Shown: positions 24,441 through 37,862 of the stretch, piece by piece | How positions within the stretch are numbered: position 1 is the stretch's first letter | Layout of the letters: each line of letters begins with the position of its first letter | Assembly (NCBI GenBank): GCA_963775295.1 | Contig: CAVZIK010000006.1 | Location: 2,356,001 to 2,420,000 of the forward strand | Direction of reading: 5' to 3' | Source: JAMDEO01 sp963775295 | Lineage (GTDB): Bacteria > Actinomycetota > Thermoleophilia > RBG-16-64-13 | Length of the DNA stretch: 64,000 nucleotides | Notes under the pieces: model-generated | What the model saw: the letters and a program-made list of their open reading frames with translations, nothing else | What the model was told of the DNA's origin: nothing | Databases searched by the model: none | Translations under genes and position numbers: made by a program

Positions 24441-25856
24441 ATGAACCCGGACTCCGGCAACGGGACGAGCAAACCGTGGGGTGGACGGTTCGAGGCTGAA
24501 CAGACCCCTCTCTTCGAGCGTCTCAACGCTTCGATCCCGTTCGATTACGTGCTCGCCCCCTACGACGTGACGGGTTCACGCGCCCACGTTCGTATGCTCG
24601 CAAGTATCGGAGTCCTGACCGCGGCCGAGCGAGACGCTCTTATCGACGCGCTCGGACAGGTGGCTCGGGAGGTCGAGGCCGGCTCGTTCGTCTGGACCCT
24701 TCAGGACGAAGACGTCCATATGGCTATTGAACGGCGTCTCACCGAGATCGCGGGCTCGGTGGGAGGGAAGGTCCACACCGGACGAAGCAGGAACGATCAG
24801 GTAGCCCTTGATCTTCATCTATATCTGCGCGACGCCGTCGTGGGTCATCGCCGCCGTTTGCGCGGCCTCATGGGAATCTTATTGGCTCAAGCGGAAGCCG
24901 GACGCGACGTGGTCTTCCCCGGCTACACCCATCTTCAGAGAGCACAGCCGGTGCTGCTCGCCCACCACCTTCTAGCCTACTTCTTCATGCTCGAGCGCGA
25001 CCAGAATCGGTTCGCGGGGTGGGCGCGCTCTTCCTGGATGCCTTTGGGCGCCGGCGCCTTGGCGGGCGTCAACTATCCGCTGGATCGCGCGCAGGTCGCG
25101 GCCGAACTGGGTTTCGACCGTGTCGCACCGAATGCCATGGATGCCGTGGCCAGCCGGGATGCCGCCTTTGAATATCTGGCGATCGTCGCGAATTGCGGTC
25201 TCACCCTATCCCGATTCGCCGAGGAATTGGTTCTCTGGAGCACTCAGGAGTTCGGCCTCGCCGTCCTTCCCGAGTCGTGGACCTCCGGTTCGAGCATCAT
25301 GCCTCAGAAGAGGAACCCCGACGGAGCCGAGCTCATAAGGGCGAAATCGGCGGGTTTTCTTGCCCGCTTGCAGGGCCTCGGGGTTCTCTTGAAGGGTCTT
25401 CCGCTCGCTTATAACAAGGACCTGCAGGAGGATAAGCTCTACGTATTCTCCAGCCGTGACGAACTCGACCTTTGCCTTGACGCGATGACGGCAATGGTGG
25501 CGGGTCTGTCGTTCCGATCGGAGCCCGCTCGAAGGGCGGCCGAGGGAGGATATTCCCAGGCCACCGACGTGGCGGACTACCTGGTAGAAAAGGGGATGCC
25601 CTTCCGCGAGGCCCACCGACTGGCTGGACGCTTGGTCGCGAGGCTGGCCGCCAAGGGAAGTACGTTCGAGGAAGCGCGGATGGATGAACTCCTAGAGATT
25701 TCGAACCTTTTCGATCAGGACTACTACCAGGTCGTTTCTCTCGACCGGGTGGTGGCGGCGAAGATCTCACCGGGGGGAACGGCACCTGCGGCCATCGACG
25801 ATCAGCTTGCGACCGCTCGGGCAATATTGGCCGACCTGGGAGCATCCGCTGAGTGA
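24441..25856 (+). CDS. argH: Argininosuccinate lyase
   Basis: 471 residues, fumarase/aspartase superfamily. Starts KPWGGRFEAEQTPLFERLNAS; conserved HTGRSRNDQVALD, TAHLQRAQPV-type loop GYTHLQRAQPVLLAHH and signature GSSIMPQKRNPD (catalytic Ser loop). Splits argininosuccinate to arginine and fumarate and closes the operon. The track-longest start at 24387 overlaps argG; the ATG at 24441 is chosen. Confidence 0.97.
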   Translation: MNPDSGNGTSKPWGGRFEAEQTPLFERLNASIPFDYVLAPYDVTGSRAHVRMLASIGVLTAAERDALIDALGQVAREVEAGSFVWTLQDEDVHMAIERRLTEIAGSVGGKVHTGRSRNDQVALDLHLYLRDAVVGHRRRLRGLMGILLAQAEAGRDVVFPGYTHLQRAQPVLLAHHLLAYFFMLERDQNRFAGWARSSWMPLGAGALAGVNYPLDRAQVAAELGFDRVAPNAMDAVASRDAAFEYLAIVANCGLTLSRFAEELVLWSTQEFGLAVLPESWTSGSSIMPQKRNPDGAELIRAKSAGFLARLQGLGVLLKGLPLAYNKDLQEDKLYVFSSRDELDLCLDAMTAMVAGLSFRSEPARRAAEGGYSQATDVADYLVEKGMPFREAHRLAGRLVARLAAKGSTFEEARMDELLEISNLFDQDYYQVVSLDRVVAAKISPGGTAPAAIDDQLATARAILADLGASAE

Positions 25857-25900
25857 GACAAGACCCCCCCGCGCGACCGCACCCTTGCTAACATGACTGG

Positions 25901-26569
25901 ATGTTGCCACCTTGTCACGATTCAGCCTTCGCCGCCTTTGTGGCGGAGTGCGAGGTCCTCTCTCCAGAGTTCTTCGCGCGGTCAGCGGACGTCGTTGCCG
26001 AGAGCCTTGTCGGAAAGATCGTGTGGAGATCCGGTGTCGGCGGCGGACGACTTACCGAGGTAGAGGCATACCTGCCGGCTGACGACCCCGCTTCGCACTG
26101 CTTTCGAGGGCGAACAGAGCGGAACAGATCGATGTTCGGACCGCCCGGTCACATCTACGTCTATCTCAGCTACGGGGTTCACGTTTGCCTGAATGTGGTG
26201 TGCGACGCGGAAGCCGTGGGCGCTGGGGTTTTGATACGATCATTTGAGCCTATTGGCGATGTTTCCGTGTTGCGCGCAAATCGGGCCCACGGGGAACGCT
26301 CAACTACTCCGTCCGATCGGCGTGCCAAACTTGGTTGGCTTTCGTGTGGACCGGGTAGAGTGGGCCAGGCATTGGGGCTTCGTCTCGAGCTGGATGGGCT
26401 TCCGTTCGGGGCCGCCTCGGGCCTGCACTTGGTTGATGACGGCGCGAGACCAGCCGTTGTCAGAGCCCCGCGAGTGGGGATAACGAAGGGCGGGGCTTTG
26501 CCCCTCAGATATTTCGCGGCAGATAGTGCATTTGTAACGCACAGAGGGCAGGGGAGGACGAAGGGATGA
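25901..26569 (+). CDS. DNA-3-methyladenine glycosylase (AAG/MPG family)
   Basis: 222 residues. Removes alkylated purines in base excision repair. Family motifs: LSPEFFARSADVVAESLVGK, the catalytic-Glu segment LTEVEAYLPADDPASHCFRGRTERN and the Tyr-rich GPPGHIYVYLSYGVHVCLNVV. The ATG at 25901 has no Shine-Dalgarno but lies 7 nt after a TAACAT -10-like box (25889-25894), so the mRNA may be leaderless. Its stop overlaps the next gene (ATGA). Confidence 0.93.
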   Translation: MLPPCHDSAFAAFVAECEVLSPEFFARSADVVAESLVGKIVWRSGVGGGRLTEVEAYLPADDPASHCFRGRTERNRSMFGPPGHIYVYLSYGVHVCLNVVCDAEAVGAGVLIRSFEPIGDVSVLRANRAHGERSTTPSDRRAKLGWLSCGPGRVGQALGLRLELDGLPFGAASGLHLVDDGARPAVVRAPRVGITKGGALPLRYFAADSAFVTHRGQGRTKG

Positions 26570-27522
26570 GATTGCAGGACATGTACGAGACCGCGGTCCG
26601 CTCAGGGATGGCGGCGGATCCCCGTGGCGAGAACCGGGTACGGGTACTGCTCGAGCGTGCGCGCAAAGAATATGAGGCATTGCCGGCCGAGAAACACTGG
26701 GAATTCGACCAAGAAAGCCTGACAAACCCTTTCGTTGACACGCGGATCCTGGTGGGTTCTCCGGAGACCGAAGTCAAGACGATCCTGGTCGGTATTGATA
26801 TGGAAGTGGGAGAGGTTCTTCTCGCCGATACACTTCGCAAGGAGGGCCGCCGAATCGACCTTATACTGGCGCACCATCCCGAAGGCCGAGCTCTGGCGCG
26901 CCTCGACGAGGTCATGGGAGTGCAGGCCGACGTGTGGCGCAACTTCGGGGTCTCCATCGCCTATGGCGATGCGGTCCTCCACGAACGCAAGCAGGAGATC
27001 TTGCGCGCGCTTCATCCACGCAACAACGAGCGGGCGATCGCGGCCGCCCGACTGCTCGATATACCCTTCATGTGCTGTCACACCCCCGCCGACAACAACG
27101 TCAATACGTTCCTTCAGGCGAAATGTGACCAGTTGGGCACCGACGGCACGGTCGAAGAGGTCGTGGATATGCTTAAGAGCATCCCGGAATACCGCGACGC
27201 GGTTATCCAAGGCATGGGACCGGCGATCTTCGAGGGCAGCGGCGACCGTCGCACTGGGAAAATAATGGTCGACATGACCGGTGGTACGTCCGGGCCGGTG
27301 GACTCAATTTCCAAACTGGCCGCTGCGGGCGTGGGTACGATCGTCGGCATGCATATGGGTGAGGACCACCGGAAGAGGGCCAAGGACGAGAATATCTCGG
27401 TGGTCATCGCGGGCCATTCGTCATCGGATTCGCTGGGCATGAACCTGATAATCGACGAATATGAGCGCGAAGGCGTGACGGTGATAGCTTGCTCAGGATT
27501 CACGCGGGTGAGCCGCACCTGA
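26566..27522 (+). CDS. Nif3-family protein (second, stand-alone)
   Basis: 318 residues. A divergent Nif3/DUF34 protein: LILAHHPEGRAL (metal His pair), CHTPADNNVNTFLQ, and near the end GMHMGEDHRKRAKDENISVVIAGHSSSDSLGMN, where His and Glu/Asp complete the dinuclear site. It lacks the PII-like insert of the fusion protein at 7354. An N-terminal extension of about 55 residues is not part of the Nif3 core. Overlaps the glycosylase by 4 nt (ATGA), so the two are co-translated. Biochemical role unknown. Confidence 0.85.
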   Translation: MRLQDMYETAVRSGMAADPRGENRVRVLLERARKEYEALPAEKHWEFDQESLTNPFVDTRILVGSPETEVKTILVGIDMEVGEVLLADTLRKEGRRIDLILAHHPEGRALARLDEVMGVQADVWRNFGVSIAYGDAVLHERKQEILRALHPRNNERAIAAARLLDIPFMCCHTPADNNVNTFLQAKCDQLGTDGTVEEVVDMLKSIPEYRDAVIQGMGPAIFEGSGDRRTGKIMVDMTGGTSGPVDSISKLAAAGVGTIVGMHMGEDHRKRAKDENISVVIAGHSSSDSLGMNLIIDEYEREGVTVIACSGFTRVSRT

Positions 27523-27536
27523 TCACCCGGATGAAG

Positions 27537-27562
27537 CCGCGGCGCTATTCTGGGCGCCGCGG
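27537..27562. terminator. GC-rich hairpin between convergent genes
   Basis: Perfect 9-bp inverted repeat CCGCGGCGC (27537-27545) / GCGCCGCGG (27554-27562) with loop TATTCTGG, midway between the Nif3-like gene and the convergent PBP gene. No T-run on either side, so it may be a barrier or a weak bidirectional terminator. Confidence 0.5.
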
Positions 27563-27603
27563 GACCGCCTTAGGCCGGCGCTCCAGGTTGCGGCATGAAG
27601 GAG

Positions 27604-30078
27604 CTACGTGCCGCTGGTGGTGGTCGAAGCAGGTCCGGAACTAACGACCAGATCCACAGAGATGCCAGGATCGACGAGCGTGCCGGGATCGATGTCCTGG
27701 GACAGTACCGTCCCAGCAGGCGACTCGTCGGCGGCTGTCGTTTCGTTGGCTGTAAGTCCCAGGTTCTCAAGTATTGCGGTCGCTTCCGAAATGTCCATCT
27801 CCGTCAGGTTGGGCACGGTGACCTGCTGAGTGGAGCGGGCGGAGACGACGAGTGTCACCACTTTGCCCTGGAGCAGCGACGTACCGCCGGTCGGGTTCTG
27901 GTCGGTCACCGTGCCCGCGGGTTCGGACGAATCCGCGTCCTCCACCGAGGTGACCTTGAAGCCGTCGGCCTCGAGACGCGTCTTCGCAGCCGCCAGCGTC
28001 GACCCCACAACATCCGGCACGGGCTTTTCTTTAGGTTTGTGGATCTGACACAACTCGGTCGGCACTAGGTCCGCTCGGAAGAGCATCTTCACCCTGGTGG
28101 GGCAGAGATCGGTGGGGAGCTGGTGCGACTCGCTGCATACCTCCACCGAAACCCACTGGCCGGCTGTGGGCTGCGAGAACTGTGACTTCGGGATGTCCTT
28201 CACGGCCTGTTTCATGAAGGTCGCCCAGATCTTGGCCGGAAAGGAGCCGCCTGTGACCTTGATTCCGTGAACATCCGTCATGGCCTTCTGCTCGGCCGCG
28301 TAACCGACCCACACAGCCGTGACAATCTCGGGTGTGTACCCGACAAACCACGCGTCACGGTAGTTCGAGGTGGTCCCGGTCTTACCGGCCGCCGCCCGCC
28401 CGATGGTGGCAGCGGTACCTGTGCCGTCGGTGATAACCCCCTCGAGGCAGGAGGTGACGATTGACGCCACCCCCGAGTCCAGAACCCGTGTACGCGAAAT
28501 GGCGTTCTGATCGAGCACCTCGCCGTTCGCGTCGGTCACCCGGTCGATCACAATCGGGAAAGCCGTGCTCGAGGGGTTGAACGGGACGGTCTCTGACAGA
28601 CGCTCGCCGCCGGTGGCAAGGGTCGTGTACGCCATGGCCATTTCCAGCGGGCTTACCCCTGTGGTCAGTCCGCCCAACGCGATGGCGGGGTTGGGATCCT
28701 GTCCCAGTGAAGTCTGGATGCCCATGGCATACGCTGTATCGGCGACAGGCTTGGCGCCGACGTCCATTATCAGCCGGGCGTAGACCCCGTTGGATGACTG
28801 AACGGTTGCCTGACGCAGGGTGATCGGACCGGCATCAGTCGAGGAAACGTCCCATGTGCTGTCCGGCAACTTGATCTTGATCGGGCCCGACTCATACAGA
28901 GTGTCGGGACTGATCCCTTGAGTCAGTGCGGTGGCCAGCACGAAGGGCTTGAAAGCCGATCCGGGCTGCCGTTTTCCCTGAGTCGCCAGGTTGAACTGAG
29001 ATTTGGAGAAGCCCTCGCCGGCGACCATCGCCAGGAGGCGCCCCGTGCGGGCATCAATGCACACGAGCGCCGCTGAAGGATCGGTCGACTTGTTGAGGAT
29101 GCCGGAAATAGCCTGCTTCGCCTGGTCCTGCAGCGAAAGGTCCAAACTCGTGTAGACGCGCAGACCGCCGCCTAGGACAGTCGAGGAGCCATAGCGCGCT
29201 ACCAGTTCCTCCCGGACCATCTCCACCCAGTAGGGCACCTTTGGACTGTCGTCTTCAGCTTTCTGAACCAGCTTCAGAGGCTTGGCCAGAGCGGTCTGCA
29301 ACTGGGCGGCAGTGATGTAGTGTTGCTGGTACATCTTGTTGAGCACAAGATCTCGTCTGGCCATGGACGCTCCGGCATCACGGGTGGGGGAGTACGCGGA
29401 GGGTGACTTCGCGACGCCGGCGAGCAGAGCCGCCTGGTCTATGGTGAGGCCTGAAGCATGAACTCCGAAGTATTCCTGTGCCGCTGCCTCTATGCCGTAT
29501 GCGCCCTCGCCGAAGTAGATGATGTTGAGATACTCGTCGAGAATCTTTTCCTTGGACCACTGCTTTTCCAGTTGGTAAGCGAGCGTAGCCTCCCGCAGCT
29601 TTCGGTCCAAGGTCTTGTCGTTGTTGATGTACGCGTTCTTGATGTACTGCTGGGTGATCGTTGAGCCGCCTTGGACTATCTCCCTCTTGCGAACATTTGC
29701 CCACATGGCGCGCACGATGCCCAGAAAGTCGACCCCGTTGTGTTGATAGAAGCGCTCGTCCTCCACCGCCACGATAGCGTCACGCATGACCTGAGGGATC
29801 TGATCGGCTGTGAGTACTTCCCGGTTCTCCACGCCGTGGAGTTCGGCCAAAAGAGTGGGGCTCTCTGCGCCGTCGAAGATCTTGGTGGTCTGGGCGGTCC
29901 GGCTTGAGTCGGCGGTAAGATCAAGAGTCGGAAGACTCCTGGCGACACCCACGTAGAAACCAGCAAACATGGCCAAGACGGCCACGAGCAGTAGTAGGAA
30001 TCCGAAGAGCGCGCCTCTCAGGACCCGGCGGCCCCACCCCGACCGGCCTCGCTTCACTGCCTTCGTATCGCTCGCCAT
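27604..30078 (-). CDS. Class A penicillin-binding protein with two PASTA domains
   Basis: 824-residue bifunctional peptidoglycan synthase on the minus strand. A short basic N-terminus and one transmembrane helix (about 20-45) precede the GT51 glycosyltransferase (VEDERFYQHNGVDFLGIVRA with catalytic Glu; GGSTITQQYIKN). The transpeptidase has SAFKPF (Ser nucleophile, SxxK), SSNGVY (SxN) and GKTGTTSNYRDAWFVGY (KTG). Two PASTA repeats end the protein (VPDVVGSTLAAAKTRLEADGF and VPNLTEMDISEATAILENLGL), followed by a Ser/Thr-rich tail. The ATG at 30078 is preferred over one at 30234, which lies inside tyrS on the other strand. Divergent from tyrS with 64 nt between. Confidence 0.94.
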   Translation of the reverse strand: MASDTKAVKRGRSGWGRRVLRGALFGFLLLLVAVLAMFAGFYVGVARSLPTLDLTADSSRTAQTTKIFDGAESPTLLAELHGVENREVLTADQIPQVMRDAIVAVEDERFYQHNGVDFLGIVRAMWANVRKREIVQGGSTITQQYIKNAYINNDKTLDRKLREATLAYQLEKQWSKEKILDEYLNIIYFGEGAYGIEAAAQEYFGVHASGLTIDQAALLAGVAKSPSAYSPTRDAGASMARRDLVLNKMYQQHYITAAQLQTALAKPLKLVQKAEDDSPKVPYWVEMVREELVARYGSSTVLGGGLRVYTSLDLSLQDQAKQAISGILNKSTDPSAALVCIDARTGRLLAMVAGEGFSKSQFNLATQGKRQPGSAFKPFVLATALTQGISPDTLYESGPIKIKLPDSTWDVSSTDAGPITLRQATVQSSNGVYARLIMDVGAKPVADTAYAMGIQTSLGQDPNPAIALGGLTTGVSPLEMAMAYTTLATGGERLSETVPFNPSSTAFPIVIDRVTDANGEVLDQNAISRTRVLDSGVASIVTSCLEGVITDGTGTAATIGRAAAGKTGTTSNYRDAWFVGYTPEIVTAVWVGYAAEQKAMTDVHGIKVTGGSFPAKIWATFMKQAVKDIPKSQFSQPTAGQWVSVEVCSESHQLPTDLCPTRVKMLFRADLVPTELCQIHKPKEKPVPDVVGSTLAAAKTRLEADGFKVTSVEDADSSEPAGTVTDQNPTGGTSLLQGKVVTLVVSARSTQQVTVPNLTEMDISEATAILENLGLTANETTAADESPAGTVLSQDIDPGTLVDPGISVDLVVSSGPASTTTSGT

Positions 30079-30142
30079 CGTGCAGGAGATGTTACACCAG
30101 GCCGCACAAGAGCATGGTATTCTCCCGAGCTGGAGGTGCTCG

Positions 30143-31396
30143 ATGGAACACGACGACCGGTCTTTGGGCGTGCCAGCAGAGGTACGTGAAGAGTACGAAG
30201 AGTTGCTGCTTGGGAGCGTCGATGCGCTGCCCAACCAGGATCTATCCCGTCAACTGGCCCATGCCCGATCCGCCAAGCGGCCCCTCCGAGTCAAGTTGGG
30301 AGTTGACCCAACGGCGCCCGATATCCACTTCGGTCACACCGTGGTCTTGCGGAAGCTCGCGCAATTCCAAAGCTTCGGGCACCAAGCCGTGCTCATCATC
30401 GGCGACTATACGGCCAAAGTGGGGGATCCGTCTGGAAGATCCAAGCTCAGGCCCCGCCTCACCGACGAAGAAATAACCGAGAACGCCGAGACGTACGTGG
30501 AGCAGGCGGCGAAGGTCCTGGATATGGACAAGGTCGAGTTGCGCCGGAATAGTGAATGGCTCGGTCCCCTTCGCATGGACGAAGTTCTACGCCTTACTGC
30601 GACCACCACGGTGGCAAGGATGCTGGAGCGGGACGACTTCTCCCGCCGTTATGTGGCCAACGAACCCGTATCGATGCTCGAGTTCATGTATCCACTGCTT
30701 CAGGGCTACGACAGTGTGGCCGTGTGCTCCGACATCGAGCTGGGAGGAACCGATCAGAAGTTCAACCTGCTCATGGGTCGGAACATCATGGAAGCGTACG
30801 GCATGCATCCTCAGAGCGTTCTCACCGTGCCTCTGTTGATCGGCACCGACGGCGAGCAGAAGATGTCCAAGTCCTATGGCAACTACATAGGCGTGAACGA
30901 CTCGGCAGACAACATGTTCGGCAAGATCATGTCCATCCCGGATGTACTCATGGTCACATACACGGAGCTTCTGAGCGGTGCCACCCGCCGAGAAGTCGAG
31001 GCGCTGGAACATTCCTTGGCCGACGGCAGCCTTCATCCCGCTCAGGCAAAACGCGATTTGGCCGAACGACTGGTATCTCTCTACCACAGCGCCGACGCGG
31101 CCGAGACAGCCAGGGCGCACTTTGACAGGGTCTTTAAAGAGAAGGACCGTCCGAAGATTATTCCAGAGGCCGAGCTCCCCGAGGACACTGTCAAGGATGG
31201 CCGAGTGTGGCTGCCTCGTCTCCTCACAGGCCTCGGCTTAGCCGCCTCCAACGGAGAGGCCAGACGACTCGTAGAGCAGGGTGGAGTGAAGATGGACGAT
31301 GTCGTGCTCTCCGACCCGGCCGCCGAGTTCGTGCCCGCCAGGCTCCACGGAGTCGTACTCCAAGTGGGAAAACGGAAGTTCATGCGGGTTCTGTAG
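30143..31396 (+). CDS. tyrS: Tyrosyl-tRNA synthetase
   Basis: 417 residues, class I. HIGH-type motif VDPTAPDIHFGHTVVL, KMSKS motif GEQKMSKSYGN and a C-terminal S4 domain (about 350-417, LGLAASNGEARRLVEQGGV). The ATG at 30143 follows CTGGAGGTG; an in-frame ATG at 29969 overlaps the divergent PBP gene and would add non-family sequence. Confidence 0.96.
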   Translation: MEHDDRSLGVPAEVREEYEELLLGSVDALPNQDLSRQLAHARSAKRPLRVKLGVDPTAPDIHFGHTVVLRKLAQFQSFGHQAVLIIGDYTAKVGDPSGRSKLRPRLTDEEITENAETYVEQAAKVLDMDKVELRRNSEWLGPLRMDEVLRLTATTTVARMLERDDFSRRYVANEPVSMLEFMYPLLQGYDSVAVCSDIELGGTDQKFNLLMGRNIMEAYGMHPQSVLTVPLLIGTDGEQKMSKSYGNYIGVNDSADNMFGKIMSIPDVLMVTYTELLSGATRREVEALEHSLADGSLHPAQAKRDLAERLVSLYHSADAAETARAHFDRVFKEKDRPKIIPEAELPEDTVKDGRVWLPRLLTGLGLAASNGEARRLVEQGGVKMDDVVLSDPAAEFVPARLHGVVLQVGKRKFMRVL

Positions 31397-31502
31397 GCGG
31401 AAGCTCTTCTTTCCTGTCTAGGTCCAAAGGCCCATGGGCGCCACAGAAGGCTCGGGTAGCCTGCTCTTGACGACATGAATTCGGCCCGATGCAGGAGTTC
31501 CC

Positions 31503-32198
31503 ATGATCAATTCGAGTAAGTCTGTGCGCCGTTCTCGTCTATATGTGATGTCCGCGGTGGTTTCGGGGATGCTAGCTGGTTCCGGTCTCCTTGCGCTGGG
31601 CTGCGGCGCACCTACTGCGGATATACGGAGCACGACCCAGGCTTTGTCTTCCACCATTCGCGCCTCCGCGCAGGCCACGGAACGGAATTCCGAGCCCACG
31701 GCGGCTAACCCCGGGCCGCACGCCGCTTCGCCAGAGGCTTCGCACGACCTCTTCTCCGATCTGTCGCGGCGGCTTGCCCCCGCCGCCGTGTACGTGCCTA
31801 CGTATCTGCCGGAAGAAGCCACCCTTGCAGAGGCTTGGTGGCCGGTGATGGAAGTCGCCGGACCTGAGGACTATCACGGGGCCGAACAGTCGAACCCCCG
31901 CGTAGACGACGCCGACGGAAGGGCTGTCACTGCCCAGATCCTTTTTCGGGTTGGAGAAGGGTGGCTGGCTGTCCTCGAAAACTATCGCGGAGACGTGGGT
32001 GACATCGTGGGTCGCGATGTTGGAGAGATACAAGGGCACACCGCCAGACTCTACATCCTTAACGGAGGCGTGGCCGTTCAGTGGAGTGACGCCGGCTTGT
32101 GGTACATCGTGTTCGGAAGACAACTGTCGCAGACCGAGGTCATAAAAGTGGCTCTGAGCATGGAAAAGTCCTTGTTTGACTCAAGTGTTTCCCACTGA
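31503..32198 (+). CDS. Putative lipoprotein with DUF4367-like domain
   Basis: 231 residues. Signal MINSSKSVRRSRLYVMSAVVSGMLAGSGLLALGC gives a lipobox L-A-L-G-C (Cys about 34). A low-complexity Ala/Thr/Ser linker runs to about residue 90. The rest (VYVPTYLPEEATLAEAW, VGRDVGEIQGHTARLY, VAVQWSDAGLWYIVFGRQLSQTEVIKVALSME) follows the layout of DUF4367-type domains, often found in anti-sigma or sporulation-related membrane proteins. ATG after GCAGGAG. Function unknown; it precedes the rRNA operon. Confidence 0.7.
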   Translation: MINSSKSVRRSRLYVMSAVVSGMLAGSGLLALGCGAPTADIRSTTQALSSTIRASAQATERNSEPTAANPGPHAASPEASHDLFSDLSRRLAPAAVYVPTYLPEEATLAEAWWPVMEVAGPEDYHGAEQSNPRVDDADGRAVTAQILFRVGEGWLAVLENYRGDVGDIVGRDVGEIQGHTARLYILNGGVAVQWSDAGLWYIVFGRQLSQTEVIKVALSMEKSLFDSSVSH

Positions 32199-32223
32199 AT
32201 CGTCGAAATTCCTAAAATTGCCA

Positions 32224-32252
32224 TTGACAGCCTGAGGGGATAGGTCTAAACT
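32224..32252 (+). promoter_or_regulatory. rRNA operon promoter P1
   Basis: TTGACA (32224-32229), 17-nt spacer, TAAACT (32247-32252). Confidence 0.75.
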
Positions 32253-32450
32253 GCTGTCTCCCAAGATGATGCTTACACTCGTCGACAGCACAAACGGACG
32301 GATGAGGGCGCGCGGGTAGGCTGGAGTAAGATAGCCGCCGTTCTCGGAGTCGCCTGTGCCGTCGACAAGGTGGCTTCTTTGTTTTGGGAGAGGTTTTGTG
32401 TTTGGATGTCCGGGGAAAATGGACTATCACCAAATATCTCGAGTTGGCGG

Positions 32451-32479
32451 TTGACGCCGAGGAGAGGTGGTGCTAATCT
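32451..32479 (+). promoter_or_regulatory. rRNA operon promoter P2
   Basis: TTGACG (32451-32456), 17-nt spacer, TAATCT (32474-32479) preceded by TGC, an extended -10. Transcription would begin about 32486, 19 nt before the 16S processing stem. With P1 it explains most of the roughly 500-nt gene-free stretch 32199-32715; the rest is the 16S leader, in which I see no open reading frame or tRNA. Confidence 0.78.
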
Positions 32480-32504
32480 TCCCGGCCGCGCCTAAGAGCG
32501 CACT

Positions 32505-32528
32505 GGTCTTTGAAAACTGAACAGTGTT
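32505..32528 (+). other. 16S processing stem, left arm
   Basis: This 24-nt stretch (GGTCTTTGAAAACTGAACAG...) is the inverted complement of 34408-34431 at 23 of 24 positions. Together they form the long duplex enclosing 16S that RNase III cuts in other bacteria. Confidence 0.85.
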
Positions 32529-32715
32529 GTCGACTGAACTGTCTCGAATAGTTCAGTCTGTCAGCAGCGAATCAACGAGGACGTCGTCTTCTAGTGCGAC
32601 GGCGTTTCTCGACCCCGTCTGCAACCGGCCCAGCTGGTTGCAAGACAAATTACTTTGAGAGCTAATTTCAGCTCTTCCAAAAGTCAGATCCGGACGCAAG
32701 TCCGTATCGCAATAC

Positions 32716-37523
<4,808 letters not shown>

Positions 37524-37585
37524 ATACATCACTCATCACTATGCAGATTTGAAGGTGCGCGCATTCCGGAGCGCGTTTTCAAGAT

Positions 37586-37705
<120 letters not shown>

Positions 37706-37711
37706 AATTTA

Positions 37712-37743
37712 GAGCCCGCCAGTGATGGCGGGCTCACCTTTTT
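37712..37743 (+). terminator. Rho-independent terminator of the rRNA operon
   Basis: Perfect 10-bp stem GAGCCCGCCA/TGGCGGGCTC (37712-37721 with 37726-37735), tetraloop GTGA, followed by ACCTTTTT. Directly after 5S. Confidence 0.93.
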
Positions 37744-37788
37744 CTGTGGCAGGTTGTCCGAATCGTCACGCAGTGGGAGCCTACCCTC

Positions 37789-37794
37789 TATAAT
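37789..37794 (+). promoter_or_regulatory. -10 box upstream of dapA
   Basis: Consensus TATAAT at 37789-37794, 45 nt after the rRNA terminator and 69 nt before the dapA start. No good -35 at 16-18 nt spacing (TCACGC is the nearest). Confidence 0.55.
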
Positions 37795-37862
37795 GGCGGA
37801 ATGCCCGAGTGCACCTCGGGTCGGGCTCTTCGAGTTGCGCTTTTGACGAGAGGGAGGAGATC

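Noticed and set aside
31467..31472. TTGACG before the lipoprotein gene as a promoter
   Set aside because: The sequence 17 nt downstream (TGCAGG) does not resemble a -10 box.
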